Part shown: positions 15,485-23,620 of the stretch, piece after piece
How positions within the stretch are numbered: position 1 is the stretch's first letter
Layout: every line of letters starts with the position of its first letter
Virus record (IMG/VR): IMGVR_UViG_3300021962_000203
Span: 1-44,058 of that record
DNA length: 44,058 bases
Reading direction: 5' to 3' (one strand)
Source of the DNA: a virus
The notes under the pieces: generated by a model
Databases searched by the model: none
Seen by the model: the letters and a program-made list of their open reading frames with translations, nothing else
What the model was told of the DNA's origin: nothing
Position numbers and translations under genes: made by a program

Positions 15485-16350
15485 AAGAATTTTAAAATAG
15501 TATTGACTCGATTGATATATGTATGATTTTCTTTTACGAAGATCATCGCCGCTTTCATATCAACTTTACTTTTCTTATCTGCTTCTAGAAGATTTGTATA
15601 CAGAGTTTCTGGTGTTCCTCCGTAAACAACATGATCTCCAAATGCTCTTTTTACAAAAGGAGAGTTGGTTCCAGTAATCCTACCATAACTAATATTTTTA
15701 AATATTCTACAAGGAATATATCCACATTGCAAGTGCCAGTCACTTCTAAAATCTGGACATAAGAATGAAGATCTAATTAGTTTTTTATTTTCCTCATCAG
15801 AAGCATTTTGAGTAAATACAGTAAATTCGACCTTGTGATTTTGTTCAAGAATATTAGCAAATGATTGTGCCCACCAAGGACCTTGTTCATAGAGCATTCC
15901 AATATAATTCAAGGTCTTATTTGAAGAATTAAACTTTACTGGATTATTTTCATCAATCTCGTGAGGAAGTAAGTCTGTTCCCCAAGTTTGATAAAGAGTT
16001 CTAGTTGATTGATCCCAATATGCAAGATCTTCAACTTTTTCATGTACTTCTAAACTGGGAAGATAGTTTCCAAGTTTTAATACATTTTCATAAGGAACTC
16101 CAGCATCAGTAAAATACTTAGTGTCAATATGATGAGTAATATACTTACAATCTTTACGCAAAGGCATTCCTCTCTTTACAGAATCTTCTGTGAAGAAAAC
16201 AGAATCTGCAAAATCATACTGATTTAAATCATCTCTATTATCAATCCAATACACCTCGTATCCAAGATATTGAAATGCTTTATAGTATGAACTATGAATA
16301 TATCCATGAGTGTGTTCATGGAGTTTGTGTCCCCAGATAAAAATTTTCAT
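15481..16350 (-). CDS. Probable GT-B-type glycosyltransferase
   Basis: I start at ATG 16350 (MKIFIWGHKLHEHTHG), just after the upstream stop; ATG 16368 is inside the previous gene. The 289 residues have a GT-B-like N-terminal strand, a central TLNYIGMLYEQGPW that could open the second domain, and a nucleotide-sugar-type region GYIPCRIFKNISYGRITGTN with late acidic residues. No exact family is recognised. Confidence 0.5.
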   Translation of the reverse strand: MKIFIWGHKLHEHTHGYIHSSYYKAFQYLGYEVYWIDNRDDLNQYDFADSVFFTEDSVKRGMPLRKDCKYITHHIDTKYFTDAGVPYENVLKLGNYLPSLEVHEKVEDLAYWDQSTRTLYQTWGTDLLPHEIDENNPVKFNSSNKTLNYIGMLYEQGPWWAQSFANILEQNHKVEFTVFTQNASDEENKKLIRSSFLCPDFRSDWHLQCGYIPCRIFKNISYGRITGTNSPFVKRAFGDHVVYGGTPETLYTNLLEADKKSKVDMKAAMIFVKENHTYINRVNTILKFL

Positions 16351-16351
16351 T

Positions 16352-17164
16352 TTAATAATTGATAACATCTAAAACCTGACCTTCTCCCTTTAGAAAAATT
16401 TTATCCTGAAGGTCCCATGATTTATTATAAACCATAATCTTTCCATCTCCAAATTCTGTATTTCTTTTACTTGAAAATGGAGAAAGTCCCACATAATAAT
16501 TATTTTCTGTAGATGATATTCCACGAATCCATCCACCAATTGTAATATAATCTCCAGAATTGCTAACTACAGATCCATATCTAGAACTTAATGTATAAAT
16601 TTTTCCACTTTCTTTCCAAATGCTATGAGACTGATATCCCATATTTCTAATTATATTTGTTGGTTGAGAATATAATGAATCAAACTCAAGAATAAAACTA
16701 CCTTCATTCCAATTATGTGCCAATATGTATAACTTATCATCACCATAAACGGAATTAAAATGATAGCAATCTCTGTATTTTACTTGGTCTTTTCTTTCCA
16801 AAGGAACCCATCTATTCCAATTCTTTCCATTGTAAATTGCTAACGCATCACCATAACTACAAGTACAGACTAAATTATTTTTCCAAAATCCAATTCCATG
16901 AAGATCTTGCAATTTAAAACATTTTGGTTTTATTTCTTTTACAAAATTTAAAGATTTATCAAAAATTAATATCTTTCCATCTTCTTTATCTGGAGTAATT
17001 AATTCATTGTTACTATTAATATCACTATTTCTGGAAGCAACATAAAAATTCCCATCGGGACTTTTTGCTATTCCAAAATATAAACCTTGTCCTCTATGAA
17101 TTACTTTTATTTCTCCAGATGGATTTACTAAAAGAATAGATTTTGTTGTTGTGACTAAAAGCAT
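16352..17164 (-). CDS. Beta-propeller-like protein in glycan cluster
   Basis: The 270-residue protein has repeated short beta motifs with aromatic/Gly turns: GLYFGIAKSPDGNFYVASRN, DGKILIFDKSLNFVKEIKP, LHGIGFWKNNLVCTC, YILAHNWNEGSFILEF, DGKIMVYNKSWDLQ. This looks like a five- or six-blade propeller (NHL or DUF4915-like). No catalytic residues are evident. It may bind glycan or act as an unrecognised glycan enzyme. Between fcl and a glycosyltransferase, all leftward. Confidence 0.55.
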   Translation of the reverse strand: MLLVTTTKSILLVNPSGEIKVIHRGQGLYFGIAKSPDGNFYVASRNSDINSNNELITPDKEDGKILIFDKSLNFVKEIKPKCFKLQDLHGIGFWKNNLVCTCSYGDALAIYNGKNWNRWVPLERKDQVKYRDCYHFNSVYGDDKLYILAHNWNEGSFILEFDSLYSQPTNIIRNMGYQSHSIWKESGKIYTLSSRYGSVVSNSGDYITIGGWIRGISSTENNYYVGLSPFSSKRNTEFGDGKIMVYNKSWDLQDKIFLKGEGQVLDVINY

Positions 17165-17171
17165 TTTTCTA

Positions 17172-18122
17172 TTAATAATTTTCTTTAAACCATTCGTATG
17201 TCATTTTCAGTCCCTCAACAATATTAATTTTGGGACTCCATCCAAGACTCTTAATTTTATCTACATTCATAACTTTTCTCATAGTACCGTTGGGTTTACT
17301 TGTGTCCCATATAATTTCACCATTAAATCCAACAATGTTAGAAATTGTATTCGCCAATTCTTTAATTGTAATATCAATACCAGTACCAACATTAACTATT
17401 TCTGGATCATTATAATTCAACATCAGAAATAAACATGCATCTGCAAGATCATCAACATGAAGAAACTCTCTCATAGGAGATCCATCTCCCCAGAGGGTTA
17501 CTGGGTATTGATAAGATCCGCCAAGATCATGTCCAATATTATCTTTACCATCATGAAATTTGCGAATTAATGCAGGCAAAACATGAGAACTATTTAAATC
17601 AAAATTATCATTTGGACCATATAAATTAGTTGGCATTAATGAAATTGCATTAAACCCATATTGTTCATGATAAGATTGACACATTTTAATTCCAGCAATC
17701 TTGGCAATCGCATATGCATCATTAGTTGGTTCCAATGGACCAGTCATTAACTGATCTTCAGTAATTGGAATGTTAGCGTGTTTGGGATAAATGCATGATG
17801 ATCCTAGGAAAAGAAGTTTCTTAACACCATGTAAATGAGAAGATTTAATAACATTTGTTTGAATTAAAATATTATCAGTAATAAAATCTGCTTTATATTG
17901 ACTGTTTGCCATAATGCCGCCAACTTTTGCAGCAGCAAGAAACACATATTCTGGTTTATGAATAGTGAAAAGATTTTCTACTGCCTCTTGATTTGTTAGA
18001 TCACACTCACTACTAGGAATGAGAAGTAAATTATTATATCCCTCTTCTCTTAATTTTCTTACAATTGCAGATCCAACAAGTCCATTGTGACCTGCTACGA
18101 AAATTTTAGAATTACTGTCCAT
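17172..18122 (-). CDS. fcl: GDP-L-fucose synthase
   Basis: Converts GDP-4-keto-6-deoxymannose to GDP-L-fucose (epimerase and reductase). The SDR Rossmann site is [17 protein letters not shown], followed by [11 protein letters not shown], the catalytic Ser region GSSCIYPK, and the Y-x3-K pair in [11 protein letters not shown]. It is 316 residues, family length. The ATG at 18122 is preferred over TTG 18140. Directly after gmd, sharing 11 bases. Confidence 0.95.
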   Translation of the reverse strand: MDSNSKIFVAGHNGLVGSAIVRKLREEGYNNLLLIPSSECDLTNQEAVENLFTIHKPEYVFLAAAKVGGIMANSQYKADFITDNILIQTNVIKSSHLHGVKKLLFLGSSCIYPKHANIPITEDQLMTGPLEPTNDAYAIAKIAGIKMCQSYHEQYGFNAISLMPTNLYGPNDNFDLNSSHVLPALIRKFHDGKDNIGHDLGGSYQYPVTLWGDGSPMREFLHVDDLADACLFLMLNYNDPEIVNVGTGIDITIKELANTISNIVGFNGEIIWDTSKPNGTMRKVMNVDKIKSLGWSPKINIVEGLKMTYEWFKENY

Positions 18123-19113
18123 AAATGCACATGTCCTCAACTAATTGTTCAAATGAAATTTTAGGTTCCCATCCAAGATTTTGTTTTGCTTTTGTAGGAT
18201 CTCCTAGAAGAGTTTCTACTTCTGCAGGTCTAAAATATTTTGGATCTACAGCAATAACTTGATTACCACTATTTGTATCATATCCAACCTCTTTTAAACC
18301 TTCACCCTTCCACGCAATTTTCATACCAAAATAAGGTGCTGCTTTTTCAACAAATTCTCTAACAGAATATTGTTCTCCAGTAGCAATAACATAATCTTCT
18401 GGAGTTTCTTGTTGAAGCATTAACCACATTGCTTCAACATAATCTTTTGCATGGCCCCAATCACGCTTAGCATTAAGATTACCTAAGTATAAAATATCCT
18501 GAAGACCGCAAGAAATCTTAGATAAACCCTGCGTAATCTTACGAGTTACAAAAGTTTCTCCACGACGAGGAGATTCGTGATTAAATAGAATTCCCGTACA
18601 TGCATACATTCCATAAGATTCACGGTAGTTTTTAGTCAACCAGTATGCATAAACCTTTGCACATCCATAAGGAGAACGAGGATAAAATGGAGTGGTTTCT
18701 GTTTGAGGAATTTCCTGAACAAGACCATACATCTCTGATGTAGATGCTTGATAAATTTTACAAGTTTTTTCCATCCCTAGAATTCTAACTGCTTCAAGAA
18801 TTCTAAGTGTTCCTAATCCATCCACATTTCCAGTATATTCAGGAAGTTCAAAAGAAACTTTTACATGACTTTGTGCAGCAAGATTATAAATCTCATCTGG
18901 TTTTACTTTCTGAAGTACATGAAGTACATTTCCAGAATCTGTCAAATCTCCGTAATGGAGATTAATTTTTTTGTAGATATGATCAATACGATGAGTATTG
19001 ATCAGAGATGCTCTGCGAACAATTCCGTGAACTTCATAACCTTGTTCTAGTAAAAGTTCTGCTAAGTATGATCCATCCTGCCCTGTAACACCAGTAATTA
19101 ATGCTCTTTTCAT
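18112..19113 (-). CDS. gmd: GDP-mannose 4,6-dehydratase
   Basis: First step of GDP-fucose synthesis. The NADP site is [18 protein letters not shown], then [13 protein letters not shown], the catalytic ASTSEMYG and Y-x3-K in [14 protein letters not shown], and the family marker [17 protein letters not shown]. It is 333 residues when started at ATG 19113 (a TTG 12 bases upstream is unlikely). With fcl it makes GDP-fucose from GDP-mannose taken from the host. Confidence 0.97.
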   Translation of the reverse strand: MKRALITGVTGQDGSYLAELLLEQGYEVHGIVRRASLINTHRIDHIYKKINLHYGDLTDSGNVLHVLQKVKPDEIYNLAAQSHVKVSFELPEYTGNVDGLGTLRILEAVRILGMEKTCKIYQASTSEMYGLVQEIPQTETTPFYPRSPYGCAKVYAYWLTKNYRESYGMYACTGILFNHESPRRGETFVTRKITQGLSKISCGLQDILYLGNLNAKRDWGHAKDYVEAMWLMLQQETPEDYVIATGEQYSVREFVEKAAPYFGMKIAWKGEGLKEVGYDTNSGNQVIAVDPKYFRPAEVETLLGDPTKAKQNLGWEPKISFEQLVEDMCIYGQ

Positions 19114-19126
19114 ATTTAATAACAAC

Positions 19127-19741
19127 TTATTTTCCAGTATACTCTATGTTAAAAGAAAATGTCAATCTCATATTATCTCTACATTCACTACCGGTATCTA
19201 CACCATGATCTAACCATGGCGGAAATAATATAATATCTCCGGGTTCAATATTTGGTTCAAAAAAATCACAAAAATATTTAAACATACTAGAATCTGGAGA
19301 ATTAAATTCTTGATGTCTATTTATTTTATGATAATTATATGGTTTGATAAATGTAGTTGGTATATTTCCCTTATTATAATATACTCCACACCAGTAAGGA
19401 GGTTTAGAAATAATTCCCGGTATATGATCATGCTTTTCTTGTCCCTGATTATCATGATAAATGTTATACCAAAGTTGATTTAATTCAAACTCTGAAGGAA
19501 TATTTAATACTTTAAATACTTCATGAAGATCTTCAGTTAAGTGAGAATACATTCCAAATCTTATTTCATCACTAAAAAAATCATCTCCACAAGAAGATCC
19601 AAAAGAAGTATTTAAAGGTTTAACCCATTCGTCAGGTTTTCTAACACTTTTTTTAACTTCTGGAAACTTGTAAAGATGATGTTTAGTAAATTTAAACTTT
19701 ATAAAAGGTACAGGAAACAAAGATTTCAATTCAACTTTCAT
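19127..19741 (-). CDS. 2OG-Fe(II) oxygenase-like protein
   Basis: A 204-residue double-stranded-beta-helix protein. The iron site reads KHDHIPG (H-x-D/H type), with [24 protein letters not shown] and the 2-oxoglutarate-binding Arg in NMRLTFSFN. This pattern is common in cyanophage dioxygenases of unknown substrate. It precedes gmd, so action on the glycan or its sugar donor is possible. One of five such proteins in the window. Confidence 0.75.
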   Translation of the reverse strand: MKVELKSLFPVPFIKFKFTKHHLYKFPEVKKSVRKPDEWVKPLNTSFGSSCGDDFFSDEIRFGMYSHLTEDLHEVFKVLNIPSEFELNQLWYNIYHDNQGQEKHDHIPGIISKPPYWCGVYYNKGNIPTTFIKPYNYHKINRHQEFNSPDSSMFKYFCDFFEPNIEPGDIILFPPWLDHGVDTGSECRDNMRLTFSFNIEYTGK

Positions 19742-19745
19742 AAAT

Positions 19746-19988
19746 TCACTTACTCAATTGTGCAATAAGTGCTTCTAATCTATTCTCAAGTGCAGTAATT
19801 CTATCATTAATAGTAGATTCTTTTCTAGGAGGTAGATCAGGAAGTTCTTCATTATTTAACTTTGAAGATCCTCCTCCACATGGAACATGAGATCTTGATT
19901 CTAAAGCAGCAAGTCTTCTTTCAACTTCCAAGTCAATTTTAGGAGAGTAAGATGAAATATCTGAAATGATCGGTTTTCTTGTTGCCAT
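19746..19988 (-). CDS. Small coiled-coil protein (80 aa)
   Basis: Two heptad-type helices (VERRLAALESR and INDRITALENRLEALIAQLS) flank a Cys/Gly/Pro linker. It is probably an oligomeric coiled coil. It is the first gene after the late promoter at 20016 and so leads the glycan cluster transcript. Function is unknown. Confidence 0.6.
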   Translation of the reverse strand: MATRKPIISDISSYSPKIDLEVERRLAALESRSHVPCGGGSSKLNNEELPDLPPRKESTINDRITALENRLEALIAQLSK

Positions 19989-20015
19989 TTTAATTTAAAA
20001 ATTTTGAACTAATAT

Positions 20016-20022
20016 TATTTAG
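20016..20022 (-). promoter_or_regulatory. Late promoter CTAAATA heading the glycan cluster
   Basis: CTAAATA, 28 bases upstream of the start at 19988 and just past the terminator at 20029-20050. No other clear promoter was noticed before the 12-kb glycan cluster. Confidence 0.6.
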
Positions 20023-20028
20023 AAAATA

Positions 20029-20050
20029 AAAGGGACTTTAAAGTCCCTTT
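20029..20050 (-). terminator. Terminator: perfect 22-base palindrome
   Basis: AAAGGGACUUUAAAGUCCCUUU followed by UAUUUUC on the minus strand. It closes the short early operon that starts at promoter 20740-20768. Confidence 0.85.
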
Positions 20051-20078
20051 ACTCAGTTGCAGGCTCGCCACCAATTCT

Positions 20079-20150
20079 TTAACTGGAAATTGGAAACCAG
20101 GCGGGAGTAACCTCCACATCCGCACCACTTGCCTTTTTAAGGAATGGCAA
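20079..20150 (-). CDS. Possible tiny ORF or -1 extension of the upstream gene
   Basis: This stretch is more GC-rich than its surroundings and one frame reads like protein: (TTG)PFLKKASGADVEVTPAWFPISS, then TAA. There is no ATG; TTG 20150 is the only nearby start. The frame is open backwards into the 70-aa gene, in the -1 frame. After the TAA the same frame continues RIGGEPATE to a second stop just at the terminator. It may be a TTG-started micro-gene, a frameshift product, or a gene broken by one stop codon. Low certainty. Confidence 0.35.
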   Translation of the reverse strand: MPFLKKASGADVEVTPAWFPISS

Positions 20151-20155
20151 GAAAC

Positions 20156-20368
20156 CTATTTTGTTGCAGAAACAAAATTATTAATAGTCTCCGCTTGTTC
20201 TAGAACTTGATTAAGTGTTGGAAACTCTGGATAATCCATTGATACTTCTTTTTTCTCATTTTCATTCCAACAACGAGCAGTATCATACTCTATACTAAAC
20301 TGATCGTTTAGCATATTATATGCTTGTTTAAAAATTTCAAAACGAAGTTCATAAGGTGTTTTGGACAT
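20156..20368 (-). CDS. Small unknown early protein (70 aa)
   Basis: Starts MSKTPYELRFEIFKQAYNML after a good GGAG site that overlaps the previous ORF's end. An acidic, helical protein with one Cys and no membrane segment. Third gene of the sigma70-driven micro-operon. No function recognised; early location makes a host-takeover role possible, but that is conjecture. Confidence 0.7.
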   Translation of the reverse strand: MSKTPYELRFEIFKQAYNMLNDQFSIEYDTARCWNENEKKEVSMDYPEFPTLNQVLEQAETINNFVSATK

Positions 20369-20370
20369 AA

Positions 20371-20493
20371 TTAATCTCCATGTGTGTAATGTGTGTGAAT
20401 AGGGTCATTTGACTCCACCAGTACTTTTAAAGTCTCTCCGTGACTATGAGGGTTGCTCTCGACCAGGGCGCTTTTAATGTCATCCCGAGACAA
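20371..20493 (-). CDS. 40-residue protein with TTG start
   Basis: A frame of 40 residues, (TTG)SRDDIKSALVESNPHSHGE then TLKVLVESND and a His/Thr-rich end (PIHTHYTHGD). A stop codon lies immediately before the TTG and no ATG or GTG fits, so TTG is the only plausible start; it is 4 bases after the previous gene's stop, suggesting coupling. The stretch has higher GC than its surroundings. The stop comes just before the next gene's ATG. The histidine-rich tail could bind metal. Confidence 0.6.
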   Translation of the reverse strand: MSRDDIKSALVESNPHSHGETLKVLVESNDPIHTHYTHGD

Positions 20494-20497
20494 TTAC

Positions 20498-20716
20498 TCA
20501 AGCACTTACTTGTTCATTTTCAAAATCATAAAGAAGATTATCAATTAGAATCTCATAATCATCCATAGGATCATTTGTAAATTCTACCCCAATGGATTCA
20601 TAATAACGCTTTACCTTTTTATAAAGTTTTGGGTTTTTTACATCCAGATAAAAGTCTCCATTTGCAGCACCACGAAGAGTACTTAGGTCTTTTTTAAATT
20701 TAGAAGAAAGTGTCAT
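20498..20716 (-). CDS. Small unknown early protein (72 aa)
   Basis: A 72-residue charged protein (MTLSSKFKKDLSTLRGAANG... YYESIGVEFTNDPMDDYEIL) with a mixed alpha/beta look and an acidic C-terminus. First gene after the consensus sigma70 promoter at 20740-20768, 24 bases past its -10. No family recognised. Confidence 0.7.
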   Translation of the reverse strand: MTLSSKFKKDLSTLRGAANGDFYLDVKNPKLYKKVKRYYESIGVEFTNDPMDDYEILIDNLLYDFENEQVSA

Positions 20717-20739
20717 TGGTAATGTTTGTTGACTTTTTA

Positions 20740-20768
20740 AGTATAGGAAAAAATATCCAGTTTGTCAA
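20740..20768 (-). promoter_or_regulatory. Consensus sigma70 promoter of the micro-operon
   Basis: TTGACA (20768-20763), 17 bases, TATACT (20745-20740). Hexamers and spacing match the photosynthesis operon promoter exactly. Confidence 0.88.
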
Positions 20769-20782
20769 GTCTTGTGGACAGT

Positions 20783-21445
20783 TTAAGATTTGACCACTGG
20801 ATAAAAATTTTTCAGATGATTTCCATTTAAAAAATCTGTCTTCATATTGTTATAGGGTGTTGGATCCCATTCTTTTGGTTTCCAATGCACATACATGTTT
20901 CTGTAGTATTCCCCATTAAAAGGAGTTTCTCTACCATGAACACAAAGACTTTCATAAAGCAACATATCACCATCTTCAAAATATACTTGATGATGATTAT
21001 TATCATGATCGTAAAAATCTAAAGGCCAATTTTGATTTGATTTTTGATCAATATAAATTATACAACTTATAATATGAGTATCAATACGATCTCTATGAAG
21101 ATGAAGCACAGAATTTTTTATGTAACTTCTAATTCCATATCCCCAAGATCTTTCTAATTTTACTTTAGACCATTCTTCTACAATTGGAGTTATTTCATCA
21201 TAACATAAATCAAATAAATCTTGAGAAATTTCATTTCTATAATAATAAGGTTTAATACTATTTTTTACAGATATACCACCACAAACTACAGTTTTATATT
21301 CTTTTGAATACTCATTTTCATTTACTTTTTCGGAAAATTTTGCAGTTGAATATACTTTTTTTATTTCAGAATATAAATTTTCAGGTATTTTTACTTTCAA
21401 AAAAGGAACTTCATTGAATTTAGGTGGTTTTGTTTTATCGTTCAT
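20783..21445 (-). CDS. 2OG-Fe(II) oxygenase, prolyl-hydroxylase-like
   Basis: A 220-residue protein with the HxD...H iron triad: LHLHRDRIDTH, then a distal His in LLYESLCVHGRETPF and an Arg in YYRNMYVHWKP for 2-oxoglutarate. The double-stranded beta-helix region spans about residues 100-200. Substrate unknown; could hydroxylate a protein or a sugar. Overlaps the upstream fucosyltransferase-like gene by 11 bases. Confidence 0.78.
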   Translation of the reverse strand: MNDKTKPPKFNEVPFLKVKIPENLYSEIKKVYSTAKFSEKVNENEYSKEYKTVVCGGISVKNSIKPYYYRNEISQDLFDLCYDEITPIVEEWSKVKLERSWGYGIRSYIKNSVLHLHRDRIDTHIISCIIYIDQKSNQNWPLDFYDHDNNHHQVYFEDGDMLLYESLCVHGRETPFNGEYYRNMYVHWKPKEWDPTPYNNMKTDFLNGNHLKNFYPVVKS

Positions 21446-22577
21446 CTACATAAACTCCATTTTTTTCATATTTCCAATGAGGGTGTTGTGATAAAGCCCA
21501 ATTTAATTTTTCTCCTCTACCATCATAATACCAATGAATAGACTTATTAATATTAATAAAATTATTTTTATCTATGTCTATCTTTAGATGGTCTTCTACT
21601 TTCTTTCCGTTTATTCCTCTAATAATATTTATTCTAGAACTAAAAGTTGAAAGGTATGTTCCATAAAATAATTCAGATTCTGCACAAATTAATTGTTCTA
21701 CTATTGCCTTTTCTAATTCATTTAATTCATAATTAAAATCATCATAAAAATAAATTTTATATTCCTTTGATACTTCTTCAAAATATTCCCTATCAGTTTC
21801 ATCAGTGCAAATGTATAAAGGTATATCTTTATCAAAAAATAATTTTATTCTTTCAAGTAGTTTATGTTTATCTCCAATACAAGATTGATATTCTGGAGCG
21901 AAATCTAAGAAATCTGTTCTCCTTACATGAACAGAATTATAATTTCCAATTTTATTTTTTACATTATCTGCCATTTTATAATACTTAGTATTATATCTTA
22001 GACAACCATTAATAATTTTTTTAATCTCATTTCTTTTAGATTCCTCTCCAGCATATACAGAATACCAGTGTTGAGAAAATAAATTTTGTTCAAAGTGTAT
22101 AAACTTTTGAGTTATATTTGAAATATTTAATATCTTTCTTTCATTGGAAAATTTTTTAAAGTCTTTTCCAAATGCATTATTAGAACAAATTACCCAATCT
22201 ACATCAATTAAACATGTTTCAGAATCAGTTTCTTTTTTGTATGGACCAAATTTAATTTCTGCTACATTTGGAATTACATCTTTAATATTTTTTGTGTAAG
22301 ATTTAGGTCCTTCTAGTTTATCATAATTACCTTTAAATTCTGGAACATCTAAAAAATCTATACAATCAATATTATTGTAGATAAATTCTTTATCAAATAT
22401 ATCCATTATATCAATATAATCTTCTTTATCTTGAGATTTACAAACAGAATATAACCAAACTTTATGAGGTAATATTAATGTTCGTTTAGAAATTATGGAT
22501 ATTGCTATTGCCAATTCATAAGAAAGAAGTACATTACATAATCCTGCGTAATATGGAGAGAAAGAAATATATTTCAT
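21435..22577 (-). CDS. O-fucosyltransferase-like protein
   Basis: The 380-residue protein begins ISFSPYYAGLCNVLLSYELA and contains SVHVRRTDFLDF, the H-x-R-R-x-D donor site of fucosyltransferases, plus IPLYICTDETDREYF and the late YLSTFSSRINIIRG, both typical of the O-FucT/FUT superfamily. It probably uses GDP-fucose made by the gmd-fcl genes, although it lies outside that cluster. Exact linkage unknown. The DNA is very AT-rich. Confidence 0.65.
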   Translation of the reverse strand: MKYISFSPYYAGLCNVLLSYELAIAISIISKRTLILPHKVWLYSVCKSQDKEDYIDIMDIFDKEFIYNNIDCIDFLDVPEFKGNYDKLEGPKSYTKNIKDVIPNVAEIKFGPYKKETDSETCLIDVDWVICSNNAFGKDFKKFSNERKILNISNITQKFIHFEQNLFSQHWYSVYAGEESKRNEIKKIINGCLRYNTKYYKMADNVKNKIGNYNSVHVRRTDFLDFAPEYQSCIGDKHKLLERIKLFFDKDIPLYICTDETDREYFEEVSKEYKIYFYDDFNYELNELEKAIVEQLICAESELFYGTYLSTFSSRINIIRGINGKKVEDHLKIDIDKNNFININKSIHWYYDGRGEKLNWALSQHPHWKYEKNGVYVDER

Positions 22578-22594
22578 TTTTAAATAAAAAATAA

Positions 22595-22687
22595 TAGGAG
22601 TGGAGGGAGTCGAACCCCCAACCGCGCACTAATCTGGTGCATACAGAAGGTATAAGCTTCTCGCTCTGCCAATTGAGCTACACTCCC
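22595..22687 (-). tRNA. Unusual 93-nt tRNA, best read as tRNA-Ile(UAU)
   Basis: Acceptor GGGAGTG pairs with CACTCCT, the D-arm is GCTC-AATTGGCA-GAGC, and the T-arm is GGGGG-TTCGACT-CCCTC. The best anticodon arm is AGAAG-CTTATAC-CTTCT with U33 and anticodon TAT. About 20 extra bases between the variable loop and T-stem form a second hairpin (GCAC-CAGATTA-GTGC). The D-arm is class I, so a long variable arm is unexpected. It could be an insertion-bearing or non-functional tRNA. An intrinsic-terminator-like hairpin directly precedes it. Confidence 0.65.
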
Positions 22688-22695
22688 AAAAAAAG

Positions 22696-22721
22696 CATAA
22701 CGATTATGGTGCTTCGTTATG
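22696..22721 (-). terminator. Terminator between the 36-aa gene and the tRNA
   Basis: On the minus strand CATAACGA pairs with TCGTTATG (8 bp, 10-base loop), followed by CTTTTTTT. The stop codon of the 22704-22814 gene lies in the loop. The T-run abuts the tRNA 5' end, so the tRNA must be reached by readthrough or lie on a short processed transcript. Confidence 0.75.
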
Positions 22722-22814
22722 TTGTGTATAAAGATTAATTAACCAAATATCATCTTCAGTTAATTCCTTTTTTTCTTCAGTTTTTTCTAAATTTTCAACT
22801 TCCACCTGTTCCAT
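22704..22814 (-). CDS. Acidic 36-residue protein
   Basis: ATG 22814 to TAA 22704-22706. The peptide is Glu-rich (VEVENLEKTEEKKELTEDD) with an aromatic C-terminus (WLINLYTQHNEAP). It starts 7 bases after the upstream oxygenase stop, so it is probably co-expressed with it. No family recognised. Confidence 0.5.
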   Translation of the reverse strand: MEQVEVENLEKTEEKKELTEDDIWLINLYTQHNEAP

Positions 22815-22820
22815 TTTTTA

Positions 22821-23513
22821 TTAACGAAGTTTAGGTCCTAACATCCAAGATACCAGGGATATTCTTTTACCACTTTTTATTTTAGTAACTCTATGGGGAA
22901 CTCTTGAATCAAAGATAATCATTGTTCCTTTCTTTTGTGGTGGCATAACAACTCTACCGTGATAATCCATTATTTGGAATTTTCCACCTTCATATTCTTC
23001 TGGATCACTTAATAAAAGAGATGCACTTAACTTTCTGGTATATTTTCTATCTGTGGTTGTTCCATAGTCAGAGTGCCATGTATAATGACCTTTTTGATCA
23101 TATGTAGTAACTTGAATTCCATTCAAATAGTTTAAATCATATTCCCACAATTCTCTATTTGCAATATTAAAATAATGAGAGAATATTGATGAAATCCAAT
23201 GCTGTTCATACCACCATGATACTCTAGAATCTCTAAGTTTTACTATTGTTTGTCCTTCCATTGCATTAGGACCAACTTCAGAATCTTGAAATTGATCTTT
23301 TGGAATATTATCATATTCTTTAATAATAAGATCTACAAGATCACTTGGAATTGCTTGTTCAAAAAATGCAACTGGACTATTTACAATTAAATGCTCTTCT
23401 GCTCTTGGTGGAGGAGGAAGTTCTTGACCCATTTTATTAAATGCATCCAAAATAATTTCTCTTGGATCAATAATTTGTTCATCCTCATTTAGTAGTAAAA
23501 CTTCTCTTGCCAT
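22821..23513 (-). CDS. 2OG-Fe(II) oxygenase, PKHD/P4H type
   Basis: The 230-residue protein has a complete iron and co-substrate site: HYTWHSDYGTT (H-x-D), SASLLLSDPEEYEGGKFQI, then FDSRVPHRVTKIKSGKRISLV with the distal His and 2-oxoglutarate Arg. It resembles PiuC-like PKHD hydroxylases. The first 75 residues form a separate extension (EIILDAFNKMGQELPPPPRAE). Substrate unknown. Lies between two tRNA genes. Confidence 0.85.
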   Translation of the reverse strand: MAREVLLLNEDEQIIDPREIILDAFNKMGQELPPPPRAEEHLIVNSPVAFFEQAIPSDLVDLIIKEYDNIPKDQFQDSEVGPNAMEGQTIVKLRDSRVSWWYEQHWISSIFSHYFNIANRELWEYDLNYLNGIQVTTYDQKGHYTWHSDYGTTTDRKYTRKLSASLLLSDPEEYEGGKFQIMDYHGRVVMPPQKKGTMIIFDSRVPHRVTKIKSGKRISLVSWMLGPKLR

Positions 23514-23532
23514 ATTAATTTAGTTAAACGAA

Positions 23533-23606
23533 TCGGAGTGATAGGATTTGAACCTACGGCATCCCGCTCCCAAAGCGGGTGCTCTACCAAACTGAGCTAC
23601 ACTCCG
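23533..23606 (-). tRNA. tRNA-Pro(UGG)
   Basis: A full cloverleaf: acceptor CGGAGTG/CACTCCG, D-arm GCTC...GAGC, anticodon arm CCCGC-TTTGGGA-GCGGG, T-arm TAGGTTCAAATCCTA. No encoded CCA. The start follows a consensus promoter at 23621-23649. Confidence 0.95.
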
Positions 23607-23620
23607 TTTGGTTGTATTTA

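Noticed and set aside
16350-16368. Upstream start codons that lengthen several genes (for example 16368, 42409, 40104, 388)
   Set aside because: Each lies inside the preceding gene and a downstream ATG fits the operon spacing better, in some cases with a good ribosome site.
20041-20155. A tRNA or riboswitch in the GC-richer stretch beyond the 70-aa gene
   Set aside because: Only small local hairpins form, no cloverleaf or known riboswitch core is seen, and one frame reads better as protein.
20371-20497. Glutamine riboswitch (known in cyanobacteria and their phages)
   Set aside because: The conserved core sequences are absent on both strands; a TTG-started 40-aa frame explains the stretch.
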